From NCBI GenBank assembly GCA_033064195.1, contig JARBJD010000036.1, positions 186,001 to 250,000 of the forward strand: 64,000 nucleotides of DNA. Reading direction: 5' to 3'. The notes beneath the pieces are model-generated. The model saw only the letters and a program-made list of their open reading frames with translations. It was not told the DNA's origin and did not search any database. This stretch comes from Blattamonas nauphoetae. Lineage: Eukaryota; Preaxostyla; Oxymonadida. Positions 52,549 to 63,170 of this stretch are shown piece by piece. The translations under genes were made by a program, and so were the position numbers. How positions within the stretch are numbered: position 1 is the stretch's first letter; every line of letters starts with the position of its first letter.

Positions 52549-54102
52549 TCAATTCTGGGGTGAAGTGCAAGCAAGAGGGGCGAACGGTTGAGATGCGAGG
52601 AGAGCATGCAGGTTTAACGCACCGCTTGCGATGTCCTGCGAAGACGGAAGCAGAGACGTGAAAGTGGTCTGATCTAAATCTGGGGCCTGTTCGATCTGGT
52701 TGAAACACTTTAAGTCTCTGTCTTTTCTTTGCATGAGGGCAATTGTGTAAGGATGAGCGACAAAAGGGTTGGGGAGGTTAATGCTGTCCAAAAGGAGATG
52801 ATTGAGTCCTTTCCCATTCCGCGTTGATCCTCGAACGAGAATGTTCTGAAGAGATGTCATCGTGGTCTGGGGAAGAGTGTGAAGATAGAATGCGTATGTG
52901 TAAGCAGTGGCAAATGCATCACACGCAGGATTGTGGGGAGAGAATCGATGCTGCAAGTGGAGTGAGGAATCATCCGACACATGGAAATCGAACAGATTCC
53001 AGAGAGGCGAGGATTGGTTGCTGATCAGTTCCTCTTCGATTGCTGCATCAAATGGAGAGTGCGAGAACGGGCAGGGAGAAGCAGTCGTGTTGGAATGATT
53101 GTAGCACCTTCCCTTTCGTTTGTAGAAATCGCAGACGATTGGGAACGGGGTTGGGTCAGATTCACTACTCAGGTTGTCCAGTGAAAGGGCTGAAAAGAGC
53201 GAATGTCGGGTGGCGAGATACGACATGAGGTGACGGGTGAGCACCTCCCACGAGTCGAGGATGGGCGAAGGGAGGCCGAATGATGAATCAAAGCCCCAAT
53301 CAAACAGAACAGCCTCCGTGGCGGACGGATCAATTGGAAGGGAGTTCTGTAGGTGGGCGTGATAGAAAAGAGCATCGAGGAATGTTGGGACCGATATTGG
53401 CTCTTCCTCGTCTTCTCGTTGAACCGAGAAGAAGGAGACTGCTTTTGTGTCGACAATTGTGGGAAACATAGCGTGGACAAGAGCAGAAAAGTGTTGGATT
53501 GAGGACGGAAACGGTCCAATGAACGCGCCAAACAGGAAAACAAGATCACTCAATCCATTGTGGAAGATGAGAGGGATGTTCAAGGATGACATGATCCGGA
53601 AAAGGTCGTGAATGAGCGATATAGGCGATGGAAAATCTCGAAAATGAAGTGGACAAGAATGAATCGGCATGTGTGCAGGGAAATACGGGATCCCATCGAG
53701 AAAAACATCATTAATGTTGAATCCATGTTTGATCAAAAAATTGGCAGATGAAGGGTTTATCGAGAATGATACACATGGACATACAAGGAAAGTGAATGAC
53801 TTCACTTCATAAAGTGTTTTTCCACTCGTTGGACTCTGAGACCAGAGAGTGAGGCCAAATGAGACAGGAGAGTGTGTTCGAGCCAGTTCTACCGTTCCAC
53901 GGTAAGCATCTTCCATCGAAGAGTCAGAGTTGAGCATGGTACTATGTGAAAGTCCAGAAAATTCGCAATCTAAGGCGATAAACGTAGCGTGGCGGAGGTG
54001 TTTTAGGAGAAGGGGAAATTCTTGCCAAATATTATGTCTAGTGATTGATATTACAGGACAAAATGGTGTAATATCGCTATTGTTCGAGAATTGAACATCC
54101 AT
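52549..54102 (-). CDS. TOE1: TOE1-type CAF1-family 3' deadenylase/exoribonuclease
   Basis: One exon, 517 residues (human 510). The DEDD nuclease is intact: FIALDCEFSGL gives the first Asp and Glu (about residues 45 and 47), HNGLSDLVFLFGAF the second Asp, and ACDAFATAYTYAFYL a late Asp, as TOE1 has GFDAFMTGYVMAY after its zinc finger. A CCCH finger sits in between (CDFYKRKGRCYNH ... CPFSH), the insertion that defines TOE1 within the CAF1 family. TOE1 trims snRNA, telomerase RNA and other poly(A)-tailed RNAs in the nucleus/Cajal bodies. No intron seen. It lies between PPIL4 and TBCB. Confidence 0.93.
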   Translation of the reverse strand: MDVQFSNNSDITPFCPVISITRHNIWQEFPLLLKHLRHATFIALDCEFSGLSHSTMLNSDSSMEDAYRGTVELARTHSPVSFGLTLWSQSPTSGKTLYEVKSFTFLVCPCVSFSINPSSANFLIKHGFNINDVFLDGIPYFPAHMPIHSCPLHFRDFPSPISLIHDLFRIMSSLNIPLIFHNGLSDLVFLFGAFIGPFPSSIQHFSALVHAMFPTIVDTKAVSFFSVQREDEEEPISVPTFLDALFYHAHLQNSLPIDPSATEAVLFDWGFDSSFGLPSPILDSWEVLTRHLMSYLATRHSLFSALSLDNLSSESDPTPFPIVCDFYKRKGRCYNHSNTTASPCPFSHSPFDAAIEEELISNQSSPLWNLFDFHVSDDSSLHLQHRFSPHNPACDAFATAYTYAFYLHTLPQTTMTSLQNILVRGSTRNGKGLNHLLLDSINLPNPFVAHPYTIALMQRKDRDLKCFNQIEQAPDLDQTTFTSLLPSSQDIASGALNLHALLASQPFAPLACTSPQN

Positions 54103-54254
54103 TGGACAGTTTTAAGGATTATACGAACGCAAACAGACGATTAAATTAGATTCTGGCTTTAGTCAAAGAAGATGGATGAAGAGGAGCGGATATTTGCTAG
54201 AAATGTTATTTTCATGGTAGCGAATGATAAACAGAATTATTGGGTCGGATATTT

Positions 54255-55077
54255 TTATTCATTGAGCCAGTCATCTTTTGGTGGAAAATCACCAACTTCA
54301 ACCTCACTTGGCCGGACAAAGGCACCACAATTTGGTTCACATGTGAACAACCGCGTTCCTTCCACACTACCATCATTTTTCCCAAGTGGCTCATCCAGTT
54401 CGACTCCAACAAAGATTCCAGCTTTTTTTGGGAGTTTTCCTACGAATCTCACAGTCCCTCGTCGATCTCCAGGGATCTAAAAATATGAAATAAGAATAGA
54501 AAGGAAACTTGGCAACGTTTACCAACAATATCTTCTGGAAAATCAGGTTCCTCAGATTTAGCTTCTTTTGATGGTTCTTTTTTCTGAAATAGACCCTGAT
54601 TCCTTTCTTTGAACTTTCGGAAACTATCTGATAACAATGGAACGTAATACACGAACAAACCAGGTCTTGATTCGTACTGTTCTTCGTCAAGTTCAAACTT
54701 CTTAACTTTTGATGTATCGGCTAGATCGCTAAATTCTGTTTGGGGAGAAGTATCGACAACCTGAAGAGGTGAATTATCTCCAAAAATTAGTCATTCACAC
54801 GTGAAGTCTGATGTAGTCGTATGTATCATAGTCTCCGAGTGTTTTGCCATCTTGAAGATTGTCTTCGAGAAGGTCTCCATCTTCGTCCCGAAGTTGAAGA
54901 TTCATTCGTCCAGGTGGTGTCCCAGTGATTGAATAAAGACTGCTCTGTCATCCAAGGAGATAAATGTAATGTTGGATATGGAGAGACCTTAATTGAATGG
55001 ATTGGTGTTGCTAGGGTGAATTTTTTCTCTGTTCTGATTTGTGTTTCAGAATGGGTGATGATAAACCATTGTGACAT
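54255..55077 (-). CDS. TBCB: Tubulin-folding cofactor B (TBCB)
   Basis: Five exons (54988-55077, 54801-54944, 54661-54760, 54509-54627, 54255-54476), introns 43, 40, 33 and 32 nt, give 224 residues (human 244). The N-terminus is a ubiquitin-like fold ([12 protein letters not shown] ... [10 protein letters not shown] ... DYIRLHVVD) and the C-terminus a CAP-Gly domain with GRRGTVRF-type text ([51 protein letters not shown]). TBCB captures alpha-tubulin released by CCT and passes it to TBCE; the CCT7 gene is in this same window. The C-terminal DEI/M motif of other TBCBs is replaced by DDWLNE. Confidence 0.93.
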
Positions 55078-55216
55078 TGGTAGATTGATTCAATTCGTTG
55101 GAGATACAGTTTACTGTGGGCTGAATGTGGGATATTGTTATTTCAAACAAATGAAGTCAGAATAAAATGTGAAAATATCAAATCGTGACATGTATGCAAA
55201 ATCAAGACGAAATAAA

Positions 55217-56610
55217 CTATTTCTTCTTCTTCCCACCCTTCTTCTTCTTCTTTGGCTTCGCTTTTGCAGCTCGCTGGACATATCAAAGAAAAATGCAGAG
55301 ACAGACCGCAATGGCTTCGAGCCGATTCGATTCAAGGACTTTTAAAATGTCCTGGGTGAGATTAGTGGATATGTGTTCAGTCAGTCGAAGTTCGATAATA
55401 TCTTGACGAGGACCCCCAATAAGCTCAAGAAGGGATTGCTGTAGCGAATTAGTCATGATTAAAGGTTGAAGAACAACGAACCGCAACTGCATCACTGATT
55501 GGATTCAAATTAAGGTTGATCTCGACGAGTGAATGGTTGGCGAGGAGTCCTCCTCGGAAGAGCTCAAATGCTTCCTAATCATAGCAATGAAAGAGACAAA
55601 GAAAGGGATGCTTCGTTTTCACTAATTCCGTTACTGCTGAGATCGATGATTTGGAGTGTTTGAGTCTCTGGGAGAGTTTTTCCAAGAAGTGCAAGTGTTT
55701 GGAGACCACACATGTTTCCAGACAGAGACAGATATCTAATGGAGCAGTTAAATCGGCGATTGCGTTGAAAATCAAGAGAGGGGGAGAATCAGACTCGATC
55801 TGGCATTTTGCACCTGTCGACAGCAAATTCATCACAGTAGCACATCCACCGCCAGCACCAATTGAACAATGATTTAATGAGAGCCTTTTCATTGGTGAAA
55901 ATTCCCTGATTCCAGACTGGGGCATCGAATGAAGAAGAGAGTGGAAATACTGTTAGAAGGGAAACTCCTTCGTCACCGAGACCATTGTAATCAAGTGTTA
56001 AAGTACTTAGTAGATGCAATCCAGGGGTTTGGAAATATGTTTTGAAGTGTTGGCATGAGACTGGAGTCAGTTTATCTAGAACTTCCAATTCCAATATCAT
56101 TGGATTGTCTTTCATGAATTCGAGAAGGACCTACATTGTGAGAGAGATTTATGTGAAGACAGTATGAAAGCATACTTGAATTCCCTCATCACCTATCATT
56201 GCATTAAGAAACGAATATTGTGGGATGAAATTGAATTGTCGGAGGCCGATGAGTAGACATCGAAGTGGTTCAACTCCGAAACCATCCATTGAAATGACAA
56301 GCCTAGACATATTTGAGTAATTGAGACAATATGAGTTGAGGTGAGTAGAAGAGAGAATTTTGTTGCAGACTTTGATAAAATCTGTTCCTCTTCAGCATAT
56401 TCATCAAATTTCTTAACAATTGGACGAATTGGGGGGATTCCAGCCTGTTTGCATGCTTCATTGTAGGCCTTTTTGAATCTGGATGAGGATGAGATGACTT
56501 TTGACTAGAGGAGAACACTTTTTTACCAATTCACTTGGTGGGGGACCCTCTGGTTCTTCAGGTTGCTTCTTCTTCTTTCCTTTTGCGTCTTTTGCCTTTT
56601 TTGGAGGCAT
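55217..56610 (-). CDS. Small leucine-rich-repeat protein (LRRC74/T-complex-type), probably axonemal
   Basis: Nine exons (56519-56610, 56371-56478, 56302-56176, 56130-55951, 55916-55795, 55735-55623, 55570-55482, 55438-55307, 55273-55217), introns 33-68 nt, give 339 residues. A basic leader (MPPKKAKDAKGKKKK) is followed by a short helical block (KKAYNEACKQAGIPPIRPI), then RI-type LRRs: LHLLSTLTLDYNGLGDEGVSL, MKRLSLNHCSIGAGGG, YLSLSGNMCGLQTL, LQIIDLSSNGI, LVEINLNLNPISD. A lysine-rich tail ends the protein. The leader-helix-LRR order resembles LRRC74A/B and related flagellar LRR proteins; no exact orthologue named. All nine exons join in frame, supporting the model. Confidence 0.75.
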
Positions 56611-56656
56611 TCAACAAATCAATTTCTGTTTTGGCTAGATCCTCTTCTCTTTTGAT
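56611..56656. promoter_or_regulatory. Divergent promoter, 46 bp
   Basis: Between the LRR gene (minus) and Derlin (plus) start codons. Pyrimidine-rich toward Derlin; no known element. Confidence 0.45.
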
Positions 56657-57531
56657 ATGGAGAGAAATGTGAACTGGCTAAGGGATCGTATCGAACAAAT
56701 CCCCAAATTCACTCGATATTACGTGTTTGCATGTGCAATTCTCTCTCTACTTGTGACTACTGGTTACGTCAGAGTCGAATCTGTTTTCTTCCACACATAC
56801 ACTGTTTTCAAGGACCATCAGGTATTTTTCCATAATATTCATTCATGTTTTCCCGATCTATCTCATATTTTTCCATTGTCATATGAAGTATTGGAGAATC
56901 CTGACCTCCTTCCTATATCATGGCCCTCTCGACTTCCGCCTTTTTATCAATCTTTATTACTTGTATGATTTGTCTTTCTTCCATGTTTCCTTCTCTTTTA
57001 CATATTTTAAGTACATCAAACTGTTCCATGCTTGAAAACGGACATTTTCGGAATCGAACTGGACTTTTCGCCTTCTTCACGTTGTTTTGTGTCGCAATTA
57101 TTGTTGTATGCCCTTGCATCTGCACATACTTGTTCTAGTTGATCTCTTCTGTCCTTGCACCGACGCACCAGTTCCCGTTCCTGAGTCAATCACTCACCTC
57201 AGCAATCACTTACTACTCAAGCAAAGCTCCCGAGAATCGTTTTGGAAATGTCCTCATTGCTGGACTTCTCCCAATTCCAGCACAATACACTCCGTGGGTA
57301 CTTTTTATTGTCAACAATCTTGTCGGCACGAAGAATTGGGATGAACTGAAAGGATTTGTCGCTGCACATCTATTTTTTTATTTTGAACAAATCTTCACGG
57401 ATCCATTCCTCGCAGGACCCAAAGTGAATGACATTTGGGATAGGATAAAGTCATTATTCTCATCTCAAGATTCTGAGGCTGGTCAACTTGATGACAGACC
57501 TCAGTTTCAGATGGACGACCATGAAGATTGA
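56657..57531 (+). CDS. Derlin, ER-associated degradation channel protein
   Basis: Four exons (56657-56821, 56889-56962, 57012-57102, 57139-57531), introns 67, 49 and 36 nt, give 240 residues. The rhomboid-like fold is recognised by the N-terminus (IEQIPKFTRYYVF), HQYWRILTSFLYHGPLDFRLFINL, SMLENGHFRNRTGLFAF (the (S)ExxxFxxRTxDFxxM motif of Derlins) and APTHQFPFLSQSLTSAITYYSSK, PAQYTPWVLF. The rhomboid catalytic serine is absent, as in all Derlins. Derlins thin the ER membrane for retrotranslocation of misfolded proteins with p97/Cdc48. The C-terminal tail (PKVNDIWDRIKSLF) lacks an obvious SHP box. Confidence 0.85.
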
Positions 57532-57637
57532 ATCTTGATTTCATTTCACAAATCTCGCGTTGTTTGAGGGCGTACTCGGAAGTGAATACCGTGAAACTCA
57601 CCAAAATGAGGATGAGACGAACAGACGAAAATGAGGA

Positions 57638-59161
57638 TTAGCCACTCGAGACTGCTGGGTAAAGTTCGGTGGAAATAACATTTGGGATGGGCCTAATTTC
57701 TGTTCCAAGCTCACGTTCGATCTGGAACATCTTATGCCTGTCTTCGTACGTGATGAGGTTGATGGCGATGGAATAGTGGCCGAATCTCCCTCCACGACCG
57801 ATTCTGTGCAGGTAAGTTTCACTGGCATTGGGCATGTCGAAGTTAATAACAACGTTGACAGATGGGATATCGATACCACGCGTGAGCAAATCCGAACAGA
57901 CGAGGTTCCGGCACTTTCCCGCTCGGAAGTCCACAAACACCCGATTTCTTTGTTCACGAGGCATTTTCGAGTGCATATAGTAGCAGGAGTGACCCATTTC
58001 GGTGATTTTTTTGGCAAGCAGGACAACACGTGGAATGCTGTTGCAGAAGATCATCGCTTGGTTGATCTCAAGTCGCTGGAAGAGCGCGTTCAAACAACAA
58101 AGTTTTTCTTTCTCCTCCACGAACGCATAAAACTGCGTCACTCCACGCAAGGTGAGTTCATCCATCAGATTCACTTCATGCGAGTTCGGCATGTATTTGT
58201 CTGAGAACGATTTCACCTCGCGTGGAAACGTGGCCGAGAAGAGCAAGATTTGCCTCTGTTCGGGCAGAAACGAAATGATGCCGTCAATAGTTTGTTGGAA
58301 GTCTGCGTTCACAAGCTTGTCAGCTTCGTCCATAACAAGCATTTTGCATTGACTAAGGTCCGCAATCTTGCGATCTGCAAGATCATAGAGACGGCCCTAC
58401 ATAGAAGAGATAGACACACGATGAAACAATGGAAATGAACAAACAATAGTGGCAATGAGGATGTGACCAGGCTGTTTGAGAGCAAGGATGTCGTCCTTGA
58501 CTGGAGTCCCACCGGTGACCATCTGGACGCGGAGATCGAGGTATTTGGCCATTTGTGAGGTGTTTTGTTTAATTTGGATCGCGAGTTCACGGGTTGGCAC
58601 AAGAATGACAGCTTGATGTTGATAACAGAGAATTATCACAATGGGGCAAAAAGAGGATACCCTGAATGCATTCTTTGCTTGGGTCAACTAATTCGAGAAC
58701 TGGAATCAAGAAAGCGCCTGTTTTTCCTGTTCCATTCTTTGCACGGGCAAGGATGTGTGCTCCAGTAAGTGAGATGGGAATTGTAGCCTCTTGAACGGGA
58801 GACGGTTTTTCGAACCCCATTCCGTAAATCCCTCGTAACAGGTTACGCTTGAGACCATAGTCATCAAAAGAATGATTTTTTGTTGAAGTAACATCCTGAG
58901 AGGTGTTGGTGAGTATGAGGATAGATTAGCAAGAAATAGTTTGAGAAAGGAGCTAATTATGTGGTAATACTGATAGATATTCGAATTATGAATGATAGAT
59001 TTGCTCAAGATCTCTGTGAGTTTACATACCACCGTTCTTTCTCTGTCATCATGGAAACGGTGAGATTGTTCGAGGAGTTGCTTTTTTTCTTCTTCAGAAA
59101 TACCAATTTCTTGGTCATCGGTTGCTTGTGGTGGTTTAGATTGGGCGGATGGATTAGACAT
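57638..59161 (-). CDS. DDX6: DEAD-box RNA helicase DDX6/DHH1
   Basis: Four exons (59030-59161, 58661-58895, 58445-58611, 57638-58396), introns 134, 49 and 48 nt, give 430 residues. Helicase motifs are intact: Q motif ([14 protein letters not shown]), I (AKNGTGKT), Ia (PTRELAIQI), Ib (TGG), II (DEAD), III (SAT), V (TRGIDI) and VI ([10 protein letters not shown]). The pre-motif [20 protein letters not shown] and the sequence [10 protein letters not shown] with GTPVKDDI are diagnostic for DDX6/Dhh1/Me31B. The ATPGR box reads ATIGR, rebuilt across an intron. DDX6 drives mRNA decapping and translational repression in P-bodies, together with 4E-T and 4EHP; a 4EHP gene lies just upstream, head-to-head. 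Confidence 0.95.
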
Positions 59162-59777
59162 TTGTATTTGAGTCTGTGAGATGTGATCATAACCATTGAG
59201 AAATGATGAAGCTTTGATCAGAGTTGTTGTCTCGAATTCTTCTATTTTCACGTACCGATCTGAGTATTTTGCGTTTTTAGAGAAAGTTCCACTCTAAATT
59301 GATTTATCTCTTCCCTACCAGCTCCTAAATTTCCTGTGTCGCCATTTCTTCATCTATCAAGGTTGTAGCATCACTCTGAACCATTCTCTCCCACCCAATA
59401 CACACTCTTTCATCTGTAAAGAATGTCTCGAGGATGCTCTCAATGTCGGGAAAATGATTCAGGAGTCATCACACTCGCAACATCCAGACTTCCATTGACT
59501 CCGAGCAGATCGGATGAATCAGGACAGCAAATTAGCATGGTTTTAGAACGAGGGTTAAAATGATCGACTATCCTTGCCATTCTGCATCAAGCACATCGTC
59601 CTCTTCCTTCTCATTCTGATTTGAGCCGGTCGAGTTCATTTTTGAGGAAAAAAGAACGTTTTCTCGAGAACGAGGGAAAAAGGGGGTGAAAAAATGAAGT
59701 TGATGTACGAAGACGGATGTCCATACGCAACATAAGTCTCTGGAAAGAAGTTCAATTCCATGTTCCCTTAATTACAA
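59162..59777. other. Divergent intergenic region DDX6/4EHP
   Basis: At 616 bp this is one of the longest gaps. It holds a 47-codon ATG ORF on the plus strand (59404-59547) that shows no family. A short stretch at about 59524-59540 resembles the ACAG...ATTAGCATGG core of U6 snRNA but lacks the full AGAGA box. A G-rich purine block (about 59650-59690) precedes 4EHP. Nothing else is convincing. Confidence 0.4.
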
Positions 59778-60877
59778 ATGTCAGCCCAGCAACACCCTCT
59801 TCATAAAAAATATACTCTCTGGTGGATCCCCTCCTCCAATAGAATTGAACAGGGTAATTATGCAGATCTGCTCACCCCTCTCTGCACTGTTGGAACAGTA
59901 TCACTTCGTTCGATATTTAACAAGTGCTTTTGTTTGACTAGATTGAAGAGTTTTGGCAAATGTACTCATACCTAGTCCGTGCAGATGAACTTGAACCGGA
60001 TACCACCTATAACATTTTTGAAGAAGGTGTCAAGCCAATCTGGGAAGTCTGCATCTTTTTTCCGATCAGTTCATTGTCAGGATTCAAATCATTCCGATGG
60101 TGGCAGACTCATGATTCCAACCCCTACCAAACAATTTGCCGCCTATGTTTGGGAGAAATTGGTCTGTCACAATCCCATCACAATCCATCTCCTTCTTTCA
60201 CCTTCATCCCACCATCTTCCTCATCCTGTTGTCTTTGAATTCACCACCTCATAATCTCTCTCTTTTATCCTCAGCTCATTGCGCTCATGGGAAATAACTT
60301 CCGAGTTGAGATGAACGGAGAGATTGTCGATGTTTCTGATGAAATCACTGGAATCGTCCTCAAATCCTGCAAAGACTTCTGCAACTTTGCCATATGGACC
60401 AAACACTCCAAAGACCCAGCCACCATTAAGATGCTCACCTGTGTCGTGATCCGCCTTCTTAATTTGCCGGAGGAAACAGAACTCAAGTTCAGACCTCATA
60501 GCAACTTCCGTGGGCACCACGAAGGACAACGGAGAGACAAAGGGCAGGGTGGATACTCTGATTATCAACGTCGGCAGGGCAATGATGAGGACCGAAGAAG
60601 AGATCGTAATAAAGATCAAAGCAAGAAGGATGGGCATCAGGGACAATCAGAACAAGGACAGAAAACATTTTATCAGCCAAAACCGAAAAGTGAAAGTCAA
60701 GCACAAGGACAGGGAAAACAAAACATAACGAACGATTTCCTTCATTCCCTGCAGAAAGGAGGGCAGAAAGAGCACAACAAAGATGAACGACCAAAGAAAG
60801 GGCAACCAAAAAATCAAGGAAAGGGGAAAAACATGTTCACATATGTACCGTCAACGCAAAAAGCAGAAAACTCGTAA
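59778..60877 (+). CDS. EIF4E2: eIF4E family cap-binding protein, 4EHP/EIF4E2 class
   Basis: Four exons (59778-59897, 59942-60046, 60081-60161, 60275-60877), introns 44, 34 and 113 nt, give 302 residues. The cap-binding fold is clear: HPLHKKYTLWWIP, EEFWQMYSYLVRADEL, FEEGVKPIWE, LIALMGNNF and FAIWTK. The ends IRLLNLPEETELKFRPHSNF match 4EHP (RRVLNLPPNTIMEYKTHTD) rather than eIF4E1. The first stacking tryptophan position shows WW, and the second lies in KPIWED. The last 100 residues are a Q/K/G-rich disordered tail (KDQSKKDGHQGQSEQGQK) unusual for the family. 4EHP blocks cap-dependent initiation. Head-to-head with DDX6. Confidence 0.9.
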
Positions 60878-61051
60878 CTGTGACCTTTTATTTCTATTTT
60901 ATCGTAAATGGTTTGAAAAGAAGAGATAATAGACACCAAAGATGGTGTAAATGAAAGAAACAATCGAAATATCTGCAATATCAAATAGAAGAATCGAATC
61001 ATCAGTTTTTATGGGATGGACAACCTCCTCTCCTAAAAACACATTGATCCC

Positions 61052-62530
61052 ATGGAAGAGCAACGTGAACCGAATCCAAGCGCACGTTCGGTCACAGAGT
61101 TGGACCAAAATGGACTCCCTCTCACAGCAGAGCGAATTGGAGCCGGTCTCTCCCTTCTTCAAAAAACAGGTTTGGTAAGATTGAAACTTCTCTCATATGT
61201 CCTTCTTTCTCCATTTTTCATCATTTTATTCCTCCATGACTTCTTTTTTCTCGATACTTTCAGGCGATGGACTCTCTTTTGCTTACACCAAATTAACTTT
61301 GAACGGTTGCCACATTGGGCCAATCGATATCATCGATTCTTACAAGCATCTGCGACATATCACCTTATCCAACAATGTGATCCAGGATATCACGCCATTA
61401 AGCTCTCCTTCTCTTCACAATCTCATCACTCTCGATCTCTCAAACAATCGAATCAAAAATCCACATATTGATTCTCACCCAGCACTTCAAATGATTAATT
61501 TCAGCCAAAACCAACTTTCTGAACTTGATGACGATTCATTTCCCCATCCTCTCCTCAGCAGTATCACACTGAACCACAATTCAATAAAGGAAATAAAAGG
61601 ATTGTCTCGCCCTGATATGCCGCTAAAATTTCTTCATATGCGTGGAAATGATCTTGTCTCCTGCAATGGAATCAATCCAAATCTCTTGGAGTTAGATTTA
61701 GTGTGTTGTTTTGCTCTTCTTGATTTATCTCATTTCAGAGTGGAAACTGCATCAATGACATCCGTTCCCTTCATCATTGCCATCATTTGACATTTTTAAA
61801 CTTAGCATACAACCATATCTCCTCTTTATCGACATTTAAACGTGGCGTTCTTCCCAGCCTCCTGGAACTGAATCTATCCCACAATCAGATTTCAGATACA
61901 AACGAACTCATCCATCTTCTCACCCTTTCATCACTCCGTCGATTACATCTTTCTGCCAATCCATTCAGCGGAGACATGGGGCCAGATGAAATTCGACTCC
62001 TGATCGTCGAGACTCTGCCAATGTTGGAGTTTTTGGATGGAAAGAAAGTGACAGACGACGAAATCAAGGAGGCAGCAGAGAAATTAGGAGAAAAGGAAGA
62101 GGAGGAGAGGCAGAGACAGGAAGAAGAAAGGCAGCGAAGGGAAGAAGAAGAAAGAGAGAGAAGAGAAGAGGAGCAGAGGCAGAACGAAGAGAAGGAAAGA
62201 GAAGCGATGGAAGGAATTGAAGAGAAAGAGCGCTTTGTGAGGGCAGAAACGGAGAGGCTCCGAAAAGAGGAAGAAGAGCGACTTGCGGAGGAGGAGCGGC
62301 AGAGAGAGGAAGAGGCAGAACGACTGGCTGAGGAAGAACGACTTCGATTGGAAGCTGAAGAAGAGGAAACAGCACGGACAGCGAATGAAGAAGAAGATAA
62401 AGGCGAGGAAGAGAAGGAGGAAGGCGAGGAAGGTGAGGAGGGGGAGGAGGGAGGCGAGGAAGGCGAAGAAGAACCGGAGGAAGGAGAAGAGGGGGCTGAA
62501 GAAGATGAAGAGGAGGATGGAGAGGATTGA
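61052..62530 (+). CDS. LRRC23: LRRC23, radial-spoke leucine-rich repeat protein
   Basis: Three exons (61052-61169, 61264-61700, 61739-62530), introns 94 and 38 nt, give 448 residues. PLTAERIGAGLSLLQKTGDG with LSFAYTKLTLNGC, rebuilt across intron 1, matches the LRRC23 lead-in (MKEGLSLLCKTGNGLAHAYVKLEV). At least seven SDS22-type LRRs follow (RHITLSNNVIQDI, ITLDLSNNRIKNP, LNLAYNHISSL, LELNLSHNQISDT, RLHLSANPF). A C-terminal charged helix of E/R-rich repeats and an acidic tail (GEEGEEGEEGGEEG) exceed the animal protein. LRRC23 bridges radial-spoke heads and stabilises RS3 in motile flagella, consistent with the other ciliary genes here. Tandem with 4EHP, 174 bp apart. Confidence 0.88.
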
Positions 62531-63170
62531 TGATTCACTTCACATTCTCTTGATTTTGTCCCGTTTGAGCAAGAATGAATGACGGAACTACTGAGGTTAC
62601 ATGGCTCAGGGAATTTGGAACTTTGTTTGAAACTTGTTGATACTCTGTTTATTATTGGATTGATTGATCTGCTCTTTCCACCATCACATCCTGTTACGAG
62701 ACCGAGTCACGTCATCCACAAACTACAGTTCAATATCGTTGTCAGCACGCTCTGCAAAATTCCATCTCATTGAAACGACCATTTCCGTCGGGTTGACAGT
62801 CGAACGCAGATTCAAACGCGAGATCAACATCTGATGACCAGTCCTCCTCACGGACGATTCTCAACATCTCGACGACTATTATGGTCTAGTGGTGACATGA
62901 CACGAATCGAAGCTGGAAGAAAGGTTCGCAATTTTTCTTGTCATCTTGCAGGAAAGTTCCAAATTCCATGAATTGTGTAACCTCAGTAGCCCATATCTCT
63001 CATTATTGATTCACATAATCATTCTCATTAATTTTTTCTATTATATTGGCTTTTATCTCTCATAAACTCGTTTCTGACTGTTTCTCACCCTTTTCCTGAA
63101 TTCTAACAAATGGGACACTCATAATAAATTTTCTCCATACCCCTTTGCCTCCCTAATATTTTCTCGGTTT
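62531..63170. other. Intergenic, no convincing gene
   Basis: This 640-bp stretch has one plus-strand ATG ORF (62579-62773, 64 codons) of low-complexity hydrophobic product and no visible domain. A TGGTCTAGTGG string at about 62883 resembles a tRNA A-box, but no B-box or paired acceptor stem fits. It may hold the LRRC23 3' UTR and the promoter of the next gene. Confidence 0.4.

Noticed and set aside
62875-62950. tRNA-like A-box string TGGTCTAGTGG
   Set aside because: No acceptor-stem pairing and the would-be B-box GGTTCGCAATT lacks the conserved A58 and CC.
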